This document shows positions 52,448 to 61,865 of a DNA stretch of 64,000 nt, one piece after another. The notes below the pieces were generated by a model. That model did not search any database and was not told the origin of the DNA. It worked only from the letters and a program-made list of their open reading frames with translations. Position 1 is the stretch's first letter, and each line of letters begins with the position of its first letter. A program made the position numbers and the translations under genes. Origin of the DNA: Edaphobacter sp. (GTDB lineage Bacteria; Acidobacteriota; Terriglobia; Terriglobales; Acidobacteriaceae); the NCBI GenBank assembly GCA_025462645.1, contig JAOAPB010000028.1, positions 1-64,000 on the forward strand. Reading direction: 5' to 3'.

Positions 52448-54415
52448 TTAGGGCTGCTTCGGGGAAGTTCGCAGCTTCGGAAACCAGGTCAGCTGCACCG
52501 AAACTATACTGTTCTTCTGCAATCCAGACTTGTAAATTGGAGCCTTCCATCCTTCGTACTGATAGTACGAATTCAGCTCCAGATCTTTGTTCAGCCGCTT
52601 CACAACGCTCACCTTGAACTGGTTCTGCGTAGTCCCGCCTGCGATGAAATCCTTAGGCGTCTTCTTGTTCAGGTATTCGAGTTGAACCCATTCGTTACCG
52701 GACAGATGATATGTCAACCAGGCCTGGCCGCCCTTGGCCTCCCGGCCAATCCAGTCGCCCATGATGTATCCCTTGTTGGTGTACCCCTGCAACTGAATAA
52801 CTTCCCAATAATTGAATTGGCCACCGTGGCTTTGAAACACTGGCGGGTCGGTCGTCACTGCCTCTACCCGGAAATCCAGCTTGTTTAGCCTGCCAGGAAA
52901 CTGCGAGATATAAACTCCAGTACGATAAGCTGCACGCCGAGGAGCACTGATCGGCGTCACATCATCATGGGAGATAGAGTCGAGATAAAGCGTCGCGTAC
53001 TTCCGCACAAAGGGAAGACGGTAAGAAAAATTGAAGTCGCTGAACCGTGCTCCAGGGTCGTTGCGTGAATTCTTCTCAGCTCCCGTCGTATCGTTGAAAC
53101 TAAAGAACCCTTTGAGGAACGTGTGCAACGTGACGGGAGCGTGCCCTGCGCCTCCGAAGATGATCGTCCGCTGAAAGCCGAACTGGAAGTTCTTCGTAGG
53201 CTGGAACGAAAACATCTCCGAATGGGTATAAGGACTGTTCGGCGAGGTATGCCCCTTCAGGCTTCCATAGAAGAAATCGTAGCGCAGCGGCCCAAGCAGC
53301 TTCGATAGAAGGAACACATTCAGAGGCTCAACCCGGTTGATCCGGAACGAGTAGATATTCTCCGCATTGTTCGACCATGCCATCGCACCACCTGCCGCGG
53401 GTCCAAGCCATGCATCGCTCTTGCCACCGGAGATCTCATGTCCAAGCAGATGGAAGGAGAGTGAAGCCTCAACCAGACGGAACGGGTTTTGGGCAGCAAT
53501 AGGGTTTGCGGGAATCGTATCCTGCGGTACGTTGGGAGGCACATAGGGAATGTAGTCATTGGCAGACAACTGACTTGCCAGCGCCTGAGAGTACCCACTT
53601 CCCGAAGGCGAATGCTGGTACTCTCCGCGCACGTATAACGAAAAGCGTCCAACCTCGTTTACAGTCGAGAATCCCGTTATGTTATTGAAGCCCGTCTGAT
53701 AGGGTCGGCCGTAGTCGTTATTGATCGTCTGCCCCAGGTGAAAGCTGTCCCGCAGCGTGGGTCCGCCGATCCCCATCAATCGTGTATACGCAGACTCCAA
53801 TCCGTATACCGTCGGCCGCGGCGAACTCCCGTCGGGAACCTCAGCGCTGAACTCCCTCAGCAACTTCGCCAGAATATCCTGTGCCTCTTCATTGTCGCTG
53901 CTCACAACGGCATCGCGCGATGCCTGTAGCATATGCAGCGCACTACGGCGCGTCCACGGCCTCATCCCTAGAAATGCCGTATCTAAAAATCCCATCGAAT
54001 AGAGCCGCGTCATGGCCGGGTACACCCAATTATCTACCGGGATGTACGCAGATCCATAGTGATCCACCGGCTGCTTCATGTTGACCAAAGGACCATAGGG
54101 GACGAAGGCTGGGTAGCTTCTCTCCTGTGAAGGCGTTGTGGGTGGAGGAGCAGGCGGGGGTGCTTTTACCGGTGGCGGCACACTCGGTATCCCTGTCTGG
54201 CCCTGTGGTGCCGGAGTTTGATCTTGCCGCTTATGCTTATACGGAGGCCGTGCCGGCTGCGACCCATCTGGTTCTGTCGTCCGGGCTGGCACTGAGGGAG
54301 GAGCTGTCGACTCTTGAGCCTGTGCAGGATTGGTTGAAAACGCACAAGCAGTCAGCCCTGCAAGAAGAAGAAGAATTCTAGTCCGCACTCGCACCTCGAT
54401 ACTGGGGTTGATCAC
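52448..54415 (-). CDS. Wzi-family capsule-assembly outer-membrane protein
   Basis: A 655-residue exported protein. After the signal peptide (TRILLLLAGLTACAFSTNPA) comes a Pro/Thr-rich linker to about residue 100, an N-terminal helical segment (RLYSMGFLDTAFLGMRPWTR) and a long beta-barrel with many alternating strands, ending in SIVSVQLTWFPKLRTS. Such Wzi-like barrels in Acidobacteria are linked to surface polysaccharide attachment. It is convergent with the decarboxylase gene at the edge of the exopolysaccharide locus. Confidence 0.82.
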   Translation of the reverse strand: MINPSIEVRVRTRILLLLAGLTACAFSTNPAQAQESTAPPSVPARTTEPDGSQPARPPYKHKRQDQTPAPQGQTGIPSVPPPVKAPPPAPPPTTPSQERSYPAFVPYGPLVNMKQPVDHYGSAYIPVDNWVYPAMTRLYSMGFLDTAFLGMRPWTRRSALHMLQASRDAVVSSDNEEAQDILAKLLREFSAEVPDGSSPRPTVYGLESAYTRLMGIGGPTLRDSFHLGQTINNDYGRPYQTGFNNITGFSTVNEVGRFSLYVRGEYQHSPSGSGYSQALASQLSANDYIPYVPPNVPQDTIPANPIAAQNPFRLVEASLSFHLLGHEISGGKSDAWLGPAAGGAMAWSNNAENIYSFRINRVEPLNVFLLSKLLGPLRYDFFYGSLKGHTSPNSPYTHSEMFSFQPTKNFQFGFQRTIIFGGAGHAPVTLHTFLKGFFSFNDTTGAEKNSRNDPGARFSDFNFSYRLPFVRKYATLYLDSISHDDVTPISAPRRAAYRTGVYISQFPGRLNKLDFRVEAVTTDPPVFQSHGGQFNYWEVIQLQGYTNKGYIMGDWIGREAKGGQAWLTYHLSGNEWVQLEYLNKKTPKDFIAGGTTQNQFKVSVVKRLNKDLELNSYYQYEGWKAPIYKSGLQKNSIVSVQLTWFPKLRTSPKQP

Positions 54416-54489
54416 CTACAGCTACTTACCAGTGTAATGGTGTCGTGCCGATATAGGTCTACGTTCCATCGAGTTCACTGTGGCAACCT

Positions 54490-55329
54490 TTATGTCGACT
54501 GCTGCATCCGCATTCGAGATGCTTTACCAGCGCGATCAAGCCACGCCGGAGTGCATACTTTTCTTCCGAGCAGAAAATCCTTCATCCGCGAAATTGGATC
54601 GCTTGACTCACCCCGCTGCTGATATGGCACACACTCAATTACCACTGGTCCACCGCCTCCACGTAGCCGCCCAATGGACTCCTGCGCCACTCGATATAGC
54701 GCGACCGCATCGTAAGCGTCCACAGAAATTCCGGGAAGACCGCACGACCGTGCCTTCGCGCTGATATGTTCCACGCGATCCTTCTTTCTGCTCCCACCCT
54801 CAGGCAGAACCACAAAGATAATTGGTAGTTCAAGCTTCGCCGCCAGCGTAAGCACTCGCCGCCATGCCTTACCGTCTGCATCGCGACGATTTACATAAGC
54901 GACGACGATGCTGGTCTGCTTCAACGTCCTGAAAGCAAGCGCAGCACCCAAAGCCATGCGCAGCCGATCCTCCACGTCCTCGATCCACGGCAACTGCCTG
55001 CTTGCGGAGTGGATGTCCGCAGTCTTCACGGAACCAGGCGCAGCCGCACGCTTCAGCACGGATCTCATATCCGCCCCCATCACCAGGTCCATCACCATGC
55101 CCCCCGTCTGAGAATCGCTGATCAAGTCGCCCAAACCAAGTTCAATCGCGGTGCCCACCCGGCACGCCTCCTGCCCATGCGTGGAGTTCAGTCTTCGGCT
55201 CACCTTGACGCCACGCTGCGACTTCGCGACATGCTCCTCCAATACCCGTGCCTCGACCATCGTCTGATACATCTGCCGAAGCTTCTTGTTGTTCACCAGC
55301 GGATTCTCGTGCGGTTTTGTCTCGCTCAA
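54490..55329 (-). CDS. degenerate thiamine-diphosphate E1-alpha-like protein
   Basis: A 279-residue protein related to the E1 alpha subunit of 2-oxoacid dehydrogenases: LRQMYQTMVEARVLEEHVAK, RRLNSTHGQEACRVGTAIEL and DLISDSQTGGMVMDLVMG. Where working enzymes have the ThDP/Mg motif GDG-x(25-30)-N, this one reads SIVVAYVNRRDADGKAWRRV, with no GDG. The later segment (LELPIIFVVLPEGGSRKKDR, SVDAYDAVALYRVAQESIGR, GGGPVVIECVPYQQRGES) keeps the fold. It may be an inactive relative with a regulatory or binding role. It lies after aceE in the same orientation, separated by a terminator. Confidence 0.7.
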   Translation of the reverse strand: MSETKPHENPLVNNKKLRQMYQTMVEARVLEEHVAKSQRGVKVSRRLNSTHGQEACRVGTAIELGLGDLISDSQTGGMVMDLVMGADMRSVLKRAAAPGSVKTADIHSASRQLPWIEDVEDRLRMALGAALAFRTLKQTSIVVAYVNRRDADGKAWRRVLTLAAKLELPIIFVVLPEGGSRKKDRVEHISAKARSCGLPGISVDAYDAVALYRVAQESIGRLRGGGGPVVIECVPYQQRGESSDPISRMKDFLLGRKVCTPAWLDRAGKASRMRMQQST

Positions 55330-55376
55330 ACAAACTCCTCCATCAAGCCTTCATCATCATCAAAGCTGCAAAAGCA

Positions 55377-55398
55377 GAGGGTTCCAAAAGGAACCCTC
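55377..55398 (-). terminator. terminator between aceE and the E1-like gene
   Basis: GAGGGTTCC, loop AAAA, GGAACCCTC (9-bp stem) is followed on the minus strand by TGCTTTTGC. It lies 25 bp after the aceE stop and 48 bp before the E1-like start. Confidence 0.6.
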
Positions 55399-55422
55399 AA
55401 CTAGCAAACAAAATGGCCACGA

Positions 55423-58086
55423 CTAAGCCCGTGCAGGATCGCCCGCTTCGACATCGACCCCAAGCTCCAACAGCGCCTTCTGCGCCGCCTTCGGCTTGAA
55501 CTTGCCCTCACGAGCCAGCTTCGACAGCGTTGCTCCAACGATCGACTCCGCATTCACCTCGAAGTGCCGCCGCAGATGCTCGCGATTATCGCTGCGTCCG
55601 AAGCCATCCGTCCCCAGCGTAACCAGCCGCGAAAGCAGCCAGGGAGCCAGCACATCCGGCAAAGCCTTCATGTAGTCGCTCGCGGCAATGATCGGTCCCT
55701 GCGCCGCACCCAGCGCACTCACGACGTACGGCACGCGCTCCTTGTCTGCAGGATGCAGTCGGTTCCATCGCTCCACGGCCAGCGCATCCCGCCGCAGCTC
55801 CGTATAGCTGGTCACGCTCCACACATCCGCGTGCACGCCATACTTCGTCGCCAGCATCTCCTGCGCCCGCAGCACCTCATTCAGAATTGGCCCGCTGCCG
55901 AACAACTGAGCCACCGCCTCTCCAGCCGCTGGCTTCAGCTTGTAGATGCCGCGCAGAATCCCCTCAGCCGAACCCTCCGGCATCGCCGGCATGGCATAGT
56001 CCTCGTTGTACATCGTGATGTAGTAGAAGATGTCTTCGCCCTTCTCGTACATCCTGCGAATTCCATCCTGAATCACCACCGCCAGCTCATATACAAACGC
56101 CGGATCGTAGGTCACGCAGGTAGGAACCGTGCTCGCAAGAATATGGCTATGCCCATCCTGATGTTGCAGGCCTTCGCCAAGCATCGTCGTCCGCCCGGCC
56201 GTGCCGCCCATCAGGAAGCCCTTGCCCCGCGCATCGGCAAACGCCCAGACCATATCTCCAATGCGTTGAAATCCGAACATGGAGTAGTACATGTAGAAGG
56301 GAATCGTCGGCACCTTGTAGTTCGAATAAGCCGTACCCGCCGCCGTGAACGAGGCCATCGACCCAGCCTCGGTGATTCCTTCCTCCAGAATCTGCCCATC
56401 CTTGGCCTCGCGGTAGTACAGCAGCATATCCGCGTCATGCGGACTGTACTTCTGCCCCTCAGCCGCATAGATCCCCACCTGCCGGATCGCCGATTCAAGC
56501 CCGAACGTACGTCCCTCGTCCGGCACGATCGGCACAATCAGCTTGCCGATCTTCGGGTCCTTCAGCAGGTGTCGCAGAATGCTGACAAAGCCCATCGTCG
56601 TCGAGACCGCACGATTATTCGAGCCCGCCGTCCACTCGCCGAAGTAGTCAAGCGCCGGTGCCGTAAAGTCGCTCTTCGGCACCTCCCGCGACGGAATATA
56701 TCCACCCAACTCCCGACGCCGCTCCTGCATGTACACGATCTCAGGAGCATCCTGCGACGGCCGATACGGCGTACCGTGCTTCGCCGCGTCCTCGGGAATC
56801 GGAATGTCGAACCGCTTCACGAACGCCGCCAGTTCGCTGTCCACCATCTTCTTCTCGTTGTGCGTCGCATTCCGCGCCTGCGACGAGCCCATCCCGTAGC
56901 CCTTCACCGTCTTGGCCAGGATTACCGTCGGTCCGCCCTTGTGGTCGATGGCGCGCTTGTAGGCGTTGTAGATCTTCGCCGGATCATGTCCTCCGCGATG
57001 CAGCTGTTCAAGCTGCTCATCCGTCATATCGCTCACCAGCGCCAGCAGCTCCGGATACTTCCCGAAGAAGTGCTCCCGCAGATACGCTCCATCCTTTGCC
57101 TTGAACGTCTGGAAGTCTCCATCCACGCACTCTTCCATCCGCCGCAGCAGCAGGCCGGTGTGGTCGCGCTCAAACAGCGCATCCCAGTCCGAGCCCCAGA
57201 TCACCTTGATCACGTTCCATCCAGCCCCGCGGAACATCCCCTCCAACTCATCGATGATCCGCTTGTTCCCCCGCACCGGCCCATCCAGCCGTTGCAGGTT
57301 GCAGTTGACGACGAAGATCAGGTTGTCCAGCTTCTCCCGCGACCCAAGCGAGATCGCACCCAGCGTATCCACCTCGTCCGTCTCGCCGTCGCCGACGAAC
57401 GCCCAGATCTTGCGCGGCGTCGCCTTGATCAAGCCCCGGTTCTCCAGGTACCGCATGAACCGAGCCTGGTAGATCGCATTTAGCGGCCCGATGCCCATCG
57501 AAACCGTCGGAAACCGCCAGAAGTCCGGCATCAGCCACGGATGCGGGTACGACGACAGCCCCGGCGTATCCCTCAGTTCATGTCTGAAGTTCTTCAGCCG
57601 GTCATCGTCAAAGCGTCCCTCCAGATAAGCCCGCGCATACACCCCCGGCGAGGCATGTCCCTGGAAGTAGACGAAGTCCCCTGGCTCCTCGCCATACTTC
57701 GCGCGGAAGAAGTGGTTGAACCCAACCTCCAGCAGCGTAGCCAGCGACGAATACGTCGAGATATGCCCACCGATCCCCGCGTCCTTCTTGTTCTGCCCAT
57801 GCACCATGGCCAGCGCATTCCAGCGAATCAGGCTCTCCACCCGCCTCTCCAGCGTGCGGTCGCCCGGATAGGGCACCTCATCGTGCTTCGGAATCGTATT
57901 GCGGTACGGCGTCGTCACCTCGTTCGGTGTAGGCACTCCAGCCTCACGCGCCCTCTGCCGCAATGTCTCCAGCAACTCCGCTCCATGCTGCCAGTCATCC
58001 GCAACGACGTCGTCGAACGCCTCAATCCACTCGGATACCTCTGCGGAAAAATCATTCTGGGCCGGAATTTCAAGTTTCATCGTCAT
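55423..58086 (-). CDS. aceE: pyruvate dehydrogenase E1 component (homodimeric)
   Basis: An 887-residue E1 from the ATG at 58086 (AAGGA six bases upstream; a TTG two codons earlier is unlikely). It has the ThDP-binding motif VGDGETDEVDTLGAISLGSR...NCN, the N-terminal WIEAFDDVVADDWQHGAELL, YFQGHASPGVYARAYLEGR and the C-terminal GTDGFGRSDNREHLRRHFEV. It decarboxylates pyruvate and passes the acetyl group to the E2 lipoyl domain. The E2 and E3 genes are not next to it. A terminator separates it from the downstream E1-like gene. Confidence 0.97.
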   Translation of the reverse strand: MTMKLEIPAQNDFSAEVSEWIEAFDDVVADDWQHGAELLETLRQRAREAGVPTPNEVTTPYRNTIPKHDEVPYPGDRTLERRVESLIRWNALAMVHGQNKKDAGIGGHISTYSSLATLLEVGFNHFFRAKYGEEPGDFVYFQGHASPGVYARAYLEGRFDDDRLKNFRHELRDTPGLSSYPHPWLMPDFWRFPTVSMGIGPLNAIYQARFMRYLENRGLIKATPRKIWAFVGDGETDEVDTLGAISLGSREKLDNLIFVVNCNLQRLDGPVRGNKRIIDELEGMFRGAGWNVIKVIWGSDWDALFERDHTGLLLRRMEECVDGDFQTFKAKDGAYLREHFFGKYPELLALVSDMTDEQLEQLHRGGHDPAKIYNAYKRAIDHKGGPTVILAKTVKGYGMGSSQARNATHNEKKMVDSELAAFVKRFDIPIPEDAAKHGTPYRPSQDAPEIVYMQERRRELGGYIPSREVPKSDFTAPALDYFGEWTAGSNNRAVSTTMGFVSILRHLLKDPKIGKLIVPIVPDEGRTFGLESAIRQVGIYAAEGQKYSPHDADMLLYYREAKDGQILEEGITEAGSMASFTAAGTAYSNYKVPTIPFYMYYSMFGFQRIGDMVWAFADARGKGFLMGGTAGRTTMLGEGLQHQDGHSHILASTVPTCVTYDPAFVYELAVVIQDGIRRMYEKGEDIFYYITMYNEDYAMPAMPEGSAEGILRGIYKLKPAAGEAVAQLFGSGPILNEVLRAQEMLATKYGVHADVWSVTSYTELRRDALAVERWNRLHPADKERVPYVVSALGAAQGPIIAASDYMKALPDVLAPWLLSRLVTLGTDGFGRSDNREHLRRHFEVNAESIVGATLSKLAREGKFKPKAAQKALLELGVDVEAGDPARA

Positions 58087-58250
58087 AAGCAATCCTTATA
58101 TCCACATATTCAGGGAGAGTCGTTGGCAACGCTGCAATCTACCGTATCTAAAGATAATCGTCTGAGGCGCAAACGTCATCTTCTCCCTGAAATCTGCTGA
58201 TTGCAAATCCGATTACCGGAACGCTGTCAGGCACCTGCTGGAGAACAGAC

Positions 58251-59249
58251 CTAAGGCAGCGCTTCATAAGTGACGTATGCGAAGCGCATGGACTCCGGAG
58301 CCCAGGAGTTGACGTTCATCGTCCCCTGTCCGCCAATGCCCTCCACCAGGGTCTTCTGGGAGGTGGCGACCCTGCCCTGGTCGATCGCAACCAGCTTGAT
58401 TTTGATTGAAACGGTCCGTGGATTGTGGGTGGCCGTACCGGCAGGATACCCAATGTAGACCATCTTCCTGCCATCGGGCGAGATGTGGGGGAACCAGTCT
58501 TCCAGTTCGTCGTTGACGACCATCTCGGCCTTACTGTCGTTGCGGCCCGCGCCGTCGCCCGGAAAACGCCAGATGGCCTCCTTCCCGGAGCGATCTGAGT
58601 TGATATAGATCCACCTGTTGTCCGGCGAGTAGTCGGGGCCGTCGTCGTGATGGATATTGGAGGTAAGTTGCTCCTCCGCTCCACCACCGGCAGGCAGGCG
58701 ATAGATGTCATATTGGCCGCTCTTGTTGCGCTGCGCGACGAAGGCGAGAGTCTTGTTATCCGGCGACCAGCCATGGAAGTAGCTGGGCATCTCCGACACC
58801 ATCAGCCTCGCGTTGCTGCCGTCGGAGTCTGAGAGAAACACCTGCGACGACTTGCCCGGCGGAACCGTAGCTGAAAAGGCGAGCTTCCTGCCGTCAGGAG
58901 AGATGGCCTTATCGTTGTTGCAGCGAAAGTCCGCGGGGATGGCCAGCTTTTCCGGCTCGGCTGTGCCGTCCGGCTTGAGGACGAACTTGTATATCCCCCC
59001 CTCGGAGTTGGAGATGAGATAGCGTCCGTCGGGAGACCAGTTGGGAGCCTCCCAGATTGAGTCCGCCGTATAGACCAGGTGCGACGAGCCATCGTGCAGG
59101 TCGTAGAGGAAGAGGCGGCTGCGCAGATGCTGCGTAGAGGGCGGTGCCTGTGCCGGGGCGACGACTTGTGCACGGAGAGCAGGCGCTCCCAGACAGACCG
59201 CGACTACGGCGAGCCCGCAGCAGAATCGCAATTGGTTTGATCTCTTCAT
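58251..59249 (-). CDS. exported TolB-like PD40 beta-propeller protein
   Basis: A 332-residue protein with a signal peptide (LRFCCGLAVVAVCLGAPALR, residue 28). It consists of WD40-like/PD40 blades with repeated SPDG(R/K)-x-(I/L/M) motifs (PNWSPDGRYLISNSEGGIYK, KAISPDGRKLAFSATVPPG, FHGWSPDNKTLAFVAQRNKS, HISPDGRKMVYIGYP). No catalytic domain is seen. The gene follows the laminin-G-like gene in the same direction by 78 bp; in related Acidobacteria the two domains are usually in one protein. Confidence 0.78.
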   Translation of the reverse strand: MKRSNQLRFCCGLAVVAVCLGAPALRAQVVAPAQAPPSTQHLRSRLFLYDLHDGSSHLVYTADSIWEAPNWSPDGRYLISNSEGGIYKFVLKPDGTAEPEKLAIPADFRCNNDKAISPDGRKLAFSATVPPGKSSQVFLSDSDGSNARLMVSEMPSYFHGWSPDNKTLAFVAQRNKSGQYDIYRLPAGGGAEEQLTSNIHHDDGPDYSPDNRWIYINSDRSGKEAIWRFPGDGAGRNDSKAEMVVNDELEDWFPHISPDGRKMVYIGYPAGTATHNPRTVSIKIKLVAIDQGRVATSQKTLVEGIGGQGTMNVNSWAPESMRFAYVTYEALP

Positions 59250-59327
59250 ATTCTGTTGCTCTCCTCTTCGTACCCAACCGGTCGTTTCGCAAATTCAACG
59301 CGTGACTCAACTGCAGGTCTTTCCACT

Positions 59328-60128
59328 CTAGCGCACCTTACCCGCAGATCTATCGAGCACAACGTCGGAGAGTACGGCAGTATCCAACGTGTCCGGCAGA
59401 TGCGAGCAAAACCCGATCCCTACGTAAAAAGGTTCATCGAAGTGCATAGTGATTGGCGGACCAAACTGGTGCATGGGTTCGCCCGTAAGGCTGATGAAGA
59501 TTGCGATGGAATCCCCATGCTTTTCGACTCCTATGCGCTTCGCATTCACACCGGCAAGCGTGCCTCCGAAGCGAAACTGCATATCCTTCATCATGGCGCC
59601 TTTGTCCGTGCGTTGCGCCAGATGGATCAGGCCCGCGCCATGCTGCGCCACAACGGCCTCTTTTGAGTCGTCCTCGAGACTCTGGCGAATGACCAGGACT
59701 GCCTTACGGTCGCCGTAACCCTTCGCGTCGGGAAAGGTTACGTCCGCCGCGAGTGAGGCGTCCCCGGACATCTTCTTCCACAGATAACGGAACTCGTCGC
59801 GCGAGTACCAGATGTTATAGCCGGCGGAGCTGATGGTGTACCGCTTCGTGCTTGCGTCGTAGCTGGCGCTGCCCGGAACCACTGCGGAGCCAATATCGGA
59901 CTGACCTTGAAATATGCCGATCGGCGTATCGAAGTTCGTGCTCGGCCTGTGAAAATCCGCCGGTGGAGGTATCTGGTGGTGCGTAGGGGAGCCCGGCAGC
60001 GCCCACTCAGGAACAGGGGCGGCGGGTGTCTGCGCACTCAGCCGATGCGATGCGACAGACAGTATAAGGACGAGCAATGAGGCGACGCAGGAGCGCTTGA
60101 TTGCCGGGCAATCAATGTAAATTCCCAT
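59328..60128 (-). CDS. exported laminin-G/DUF1349-like domain protein
   Basis: A 266-residue protein with a signal peptide (VASLLVLILSVASHRLSA). The domain reads GIFQGQSDIGSAVVPGSASY, FRYLWKKMSGDASLAADVTF, RKAVLVIRQSLEDDSKEAVV and FDEPFYVGIGFCSHLPDTLD, a concanavalin-like sandwich of the DUF1349 type. The sequence fits the N-terminal half of the larger TolB-associated Acidobacterial proteins whose C-terminal half is the PD40 propeller encoded next door. Function unknown, presumably carbohydrate binding at the envelope. Confidence 0.7.
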   Translation of the reverse strand: MGIYIDCPAIKRSCVASLLVLILSVASHRLSAQTPAAPVPEWALPGSPTHHQIPPPADFHRPSTNFDTPIGIFQGQSDIGSAVVPGSASYDASTKRYTISSAGYNIWYSRDEFRYLWKKMSGDASLAADVTFPDAKGYGDRKAVLVIRQSLEDDSKEAVVAQHGAGLIHLAQRTDKGAMMKDMQFRFGGTLAGVNAKRIGVEKHGDSIAIFISLTGEPMHQFGPPITMHFDEPFYVGIGFCSHLPDTLDTAVLSDVVLDRSAGKVR

Positions 60129-60195
60129 AGCGAGAAACTTTAGCAGACCACGGGTATATTTTCTCTGAATTGCATCGTCCTCTCACGCTCCAACC

Positions 60196-61434
60196 CTAAG
60201 TCGAGTAGTCCGCGTTGATCCGCACATACGCCTCGGTCATGTCACAAGTCACAAACCGGCACTCAGCGCCGCCCAGCCCCATATCCAGCGTGATCGTGTA
60301 CTCCCGTTCCATCATCATGGCGTGAGCCGCGGCCTCATCGAACGCAGGCGACCGCACCCCCAGCTCGAACACCGGCTGTGCTCCAATCGAAATCGACACC
60401 AGCGCCGGATCGAACTCCACGCCGCTATATCCCGCCGCCGCCAGCAGCCGCCCCCAGTTCGGATCGCCGCTCGACCACGCCGTCTTGCACAGCGGAGAGT
60501 GGGCAATCGCCTTAGCCACCTGCTTCGCCTCAGCCTCCGTCCGGGCTCCCGCCACATGCAGCGTCACCACATGCGTCACGCCCTCACCGTCGTCCACAAT
60601 CTGGTACGCCAGCGACCCGCATACCAGCTTCAGGGCATTCGCAAAGGCTTCGCGGACTCGCACATCCAGCTTCACTCCGCTGGCGCCGCTCGCCAGCAGG
60701 AGCACCGTATCGTTGGTGGAGGTATCGCCGTCGATCGAGATGCAGTTGAAGCTCCGCTCCACCGCCGGAGCCAGCAACTCCCGTAACTTATCGCTCTCAG
60801 CCGCAAGGTCGGTGAACAGGTAGACCAGCATCGTCGCGTGGGGCGGCCCCACCGGCGCTCCCAGCTGTGGATGGATCATCCCCGCTCCCTTGGCCGCACC
60901 GAAGAGACGTACCTCCACGCCCCCCACATCGACCACCGCCCGAGCCATCTTCATCCGCGTGTCCGTCGTCATGATCGCGGCGGCAAACAACTCCGCGTGA
61001 GCCGCCGTGCTCCCCAGCGCACTCTTGACCTCGGGCAAAGCCGCAACCACCTTATCGCCGGGAAAAGGCACGCCGATAATGCCGGTCGAGGAAGGGAAGA
61101 CCTCATCGAAGATGCAGTGAAACGTCTCTGCCGCGGCCACGCAGGTCTGCACGCAGGCATCGAGTCCAGCCTGTCCCGTGGCGCAGTTCGCATTGCCCGC
61201 ATTCACCAGCACCGCGCCCACTCGTCCCCCCGTGGAGAGCAGATGTCTCCGCCCTACCGTCACGGGGGCCGCAACCACCTGATTTCTCGTAAACATCGCC
61301 GCGGCGTTCGCCACCTTGTCCGCAACCGCGACTGCCACATCCAGGTTCCCGCTTGCCTTGATTCCCGCCTTTACCGCACCCCACTGAAATCCTTGTGGCA
61401 GAGTCTGACGACTTTCAACTAACTCACTCTTCAT
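60196..61434 (-). CDS. argJ: glutamate N-acetyltransferase / amino-acid acetyltransferase ArgJ
   Basis: A 412-residue bifunctional ornithine acetyltransferase. PQGFQWGAVKAGIKASGNLD opens the fold, NAGNANCATGQAGL is in the first half and the self-cleavage site AKGAGMIHP...HATMLVY with the Thr nucleophile lies near residue 200; a short insertion (QLGAPVGPPH) precedes HATML. WSSGDPNWGRLLAAAGYSGV is in the beta chain. It makes N-acetylglutamate and recycles the acetyl group from N-acetylornithine in cyclic arginine synthesis. Monocistronic here. Confidence 0.95.
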   Translation of the reverse strand: MKSELVESRQTLPQGFQWGAVKAGIKASGNLDVAVAVADKVANAAAMFTRNQVVAAPVTVGRRHLLSTGGRVGAVLVNAGNANCATGQAGLDACVQTCVAAAETFHCIFDEVFPSSTGIIGVPFPGDKVVAALPEVKSALGSTAAHAELFAAAIMTTDTRMKMARAVVDVGGVEVRLFGAAKGAGMIHPQLGAPVGPPHATMLVYLFTDLAAESDKLRELLAPAVERSFNCISIDGDTSTNDTVLLLASGASGVKLDVRVREAFANALKLVCGSLAYQIVDDGEGVTHVVTLHVAGARTEAEAKQVAKAIAHSPLCKTAWSSGDPNWGRLLAAAGYSGVEFDPALVSISIGAQPVFELGVRSPAFDEAAAHAMMMEREYTITLDMGLGGAECRFVTCDMTEAYVRINADYST

Positions 61435-61865
61435 GCCATCTACTCTACCAAGTACGAAGTCATACCTGACGAATCGCGAGACGACGACGTCTGCTTTTTC
61501 TCTACTCCTGAAGCAGGTCTGGCTCTAGAAGGTGCCAAAGAAAGTGCCGAAAAATAGAGCCTCGCTATCTAAGGAGTCCCAACACGTCTGTCATTCCACC
61601 CTCTTGTCATTCTGACCCTGAGCTTGCCGAAGGGAAGAACCCCCCGTATTTACGAGGGGAGCCCAGCGCCCGAGTGCCCTTGCTTCTGTCCTCACCCAGA
61701 CAAAAACGTCATCTCGACCGCAACCGAAAATCACATTGCGCTTTCAGTCCCCTGGGTACGTCTTCTTTCACCATTCCAACTGGCTCATCTATCCTGTAAC
61801 TCCTGCGCGATTCGACAGCAACGCACGCGCAGGTCTATCTGTCTTCCAAACGGAGTAACGAACCC
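61435..61865. repeat. intergenic region with a REP-like dispersed repeat
   Basis: No gene is supported in these 431 bases. At about 61596-61650 lies GTCATTCTGACCCTGAGC, then a GCCGAAGGGAAGAACCCCC box, a type of short dispersed repeat common in Acidobacteriaceae genomes; a weaker GTCATCTCGACCG piece lies near 61710. Its translation in one frame looks protein-like but is only repeat. The argJ and araD promoters would lie at the edges. Confidence 0.55.

Noticed and set aside
55564..57483. 639-codon open frame antisense to aceE
   Set aside because: It is the complement of a strongly conserved gene, is very rich in Arg, His and Pro and shows no domain; a GC-driven shadow.
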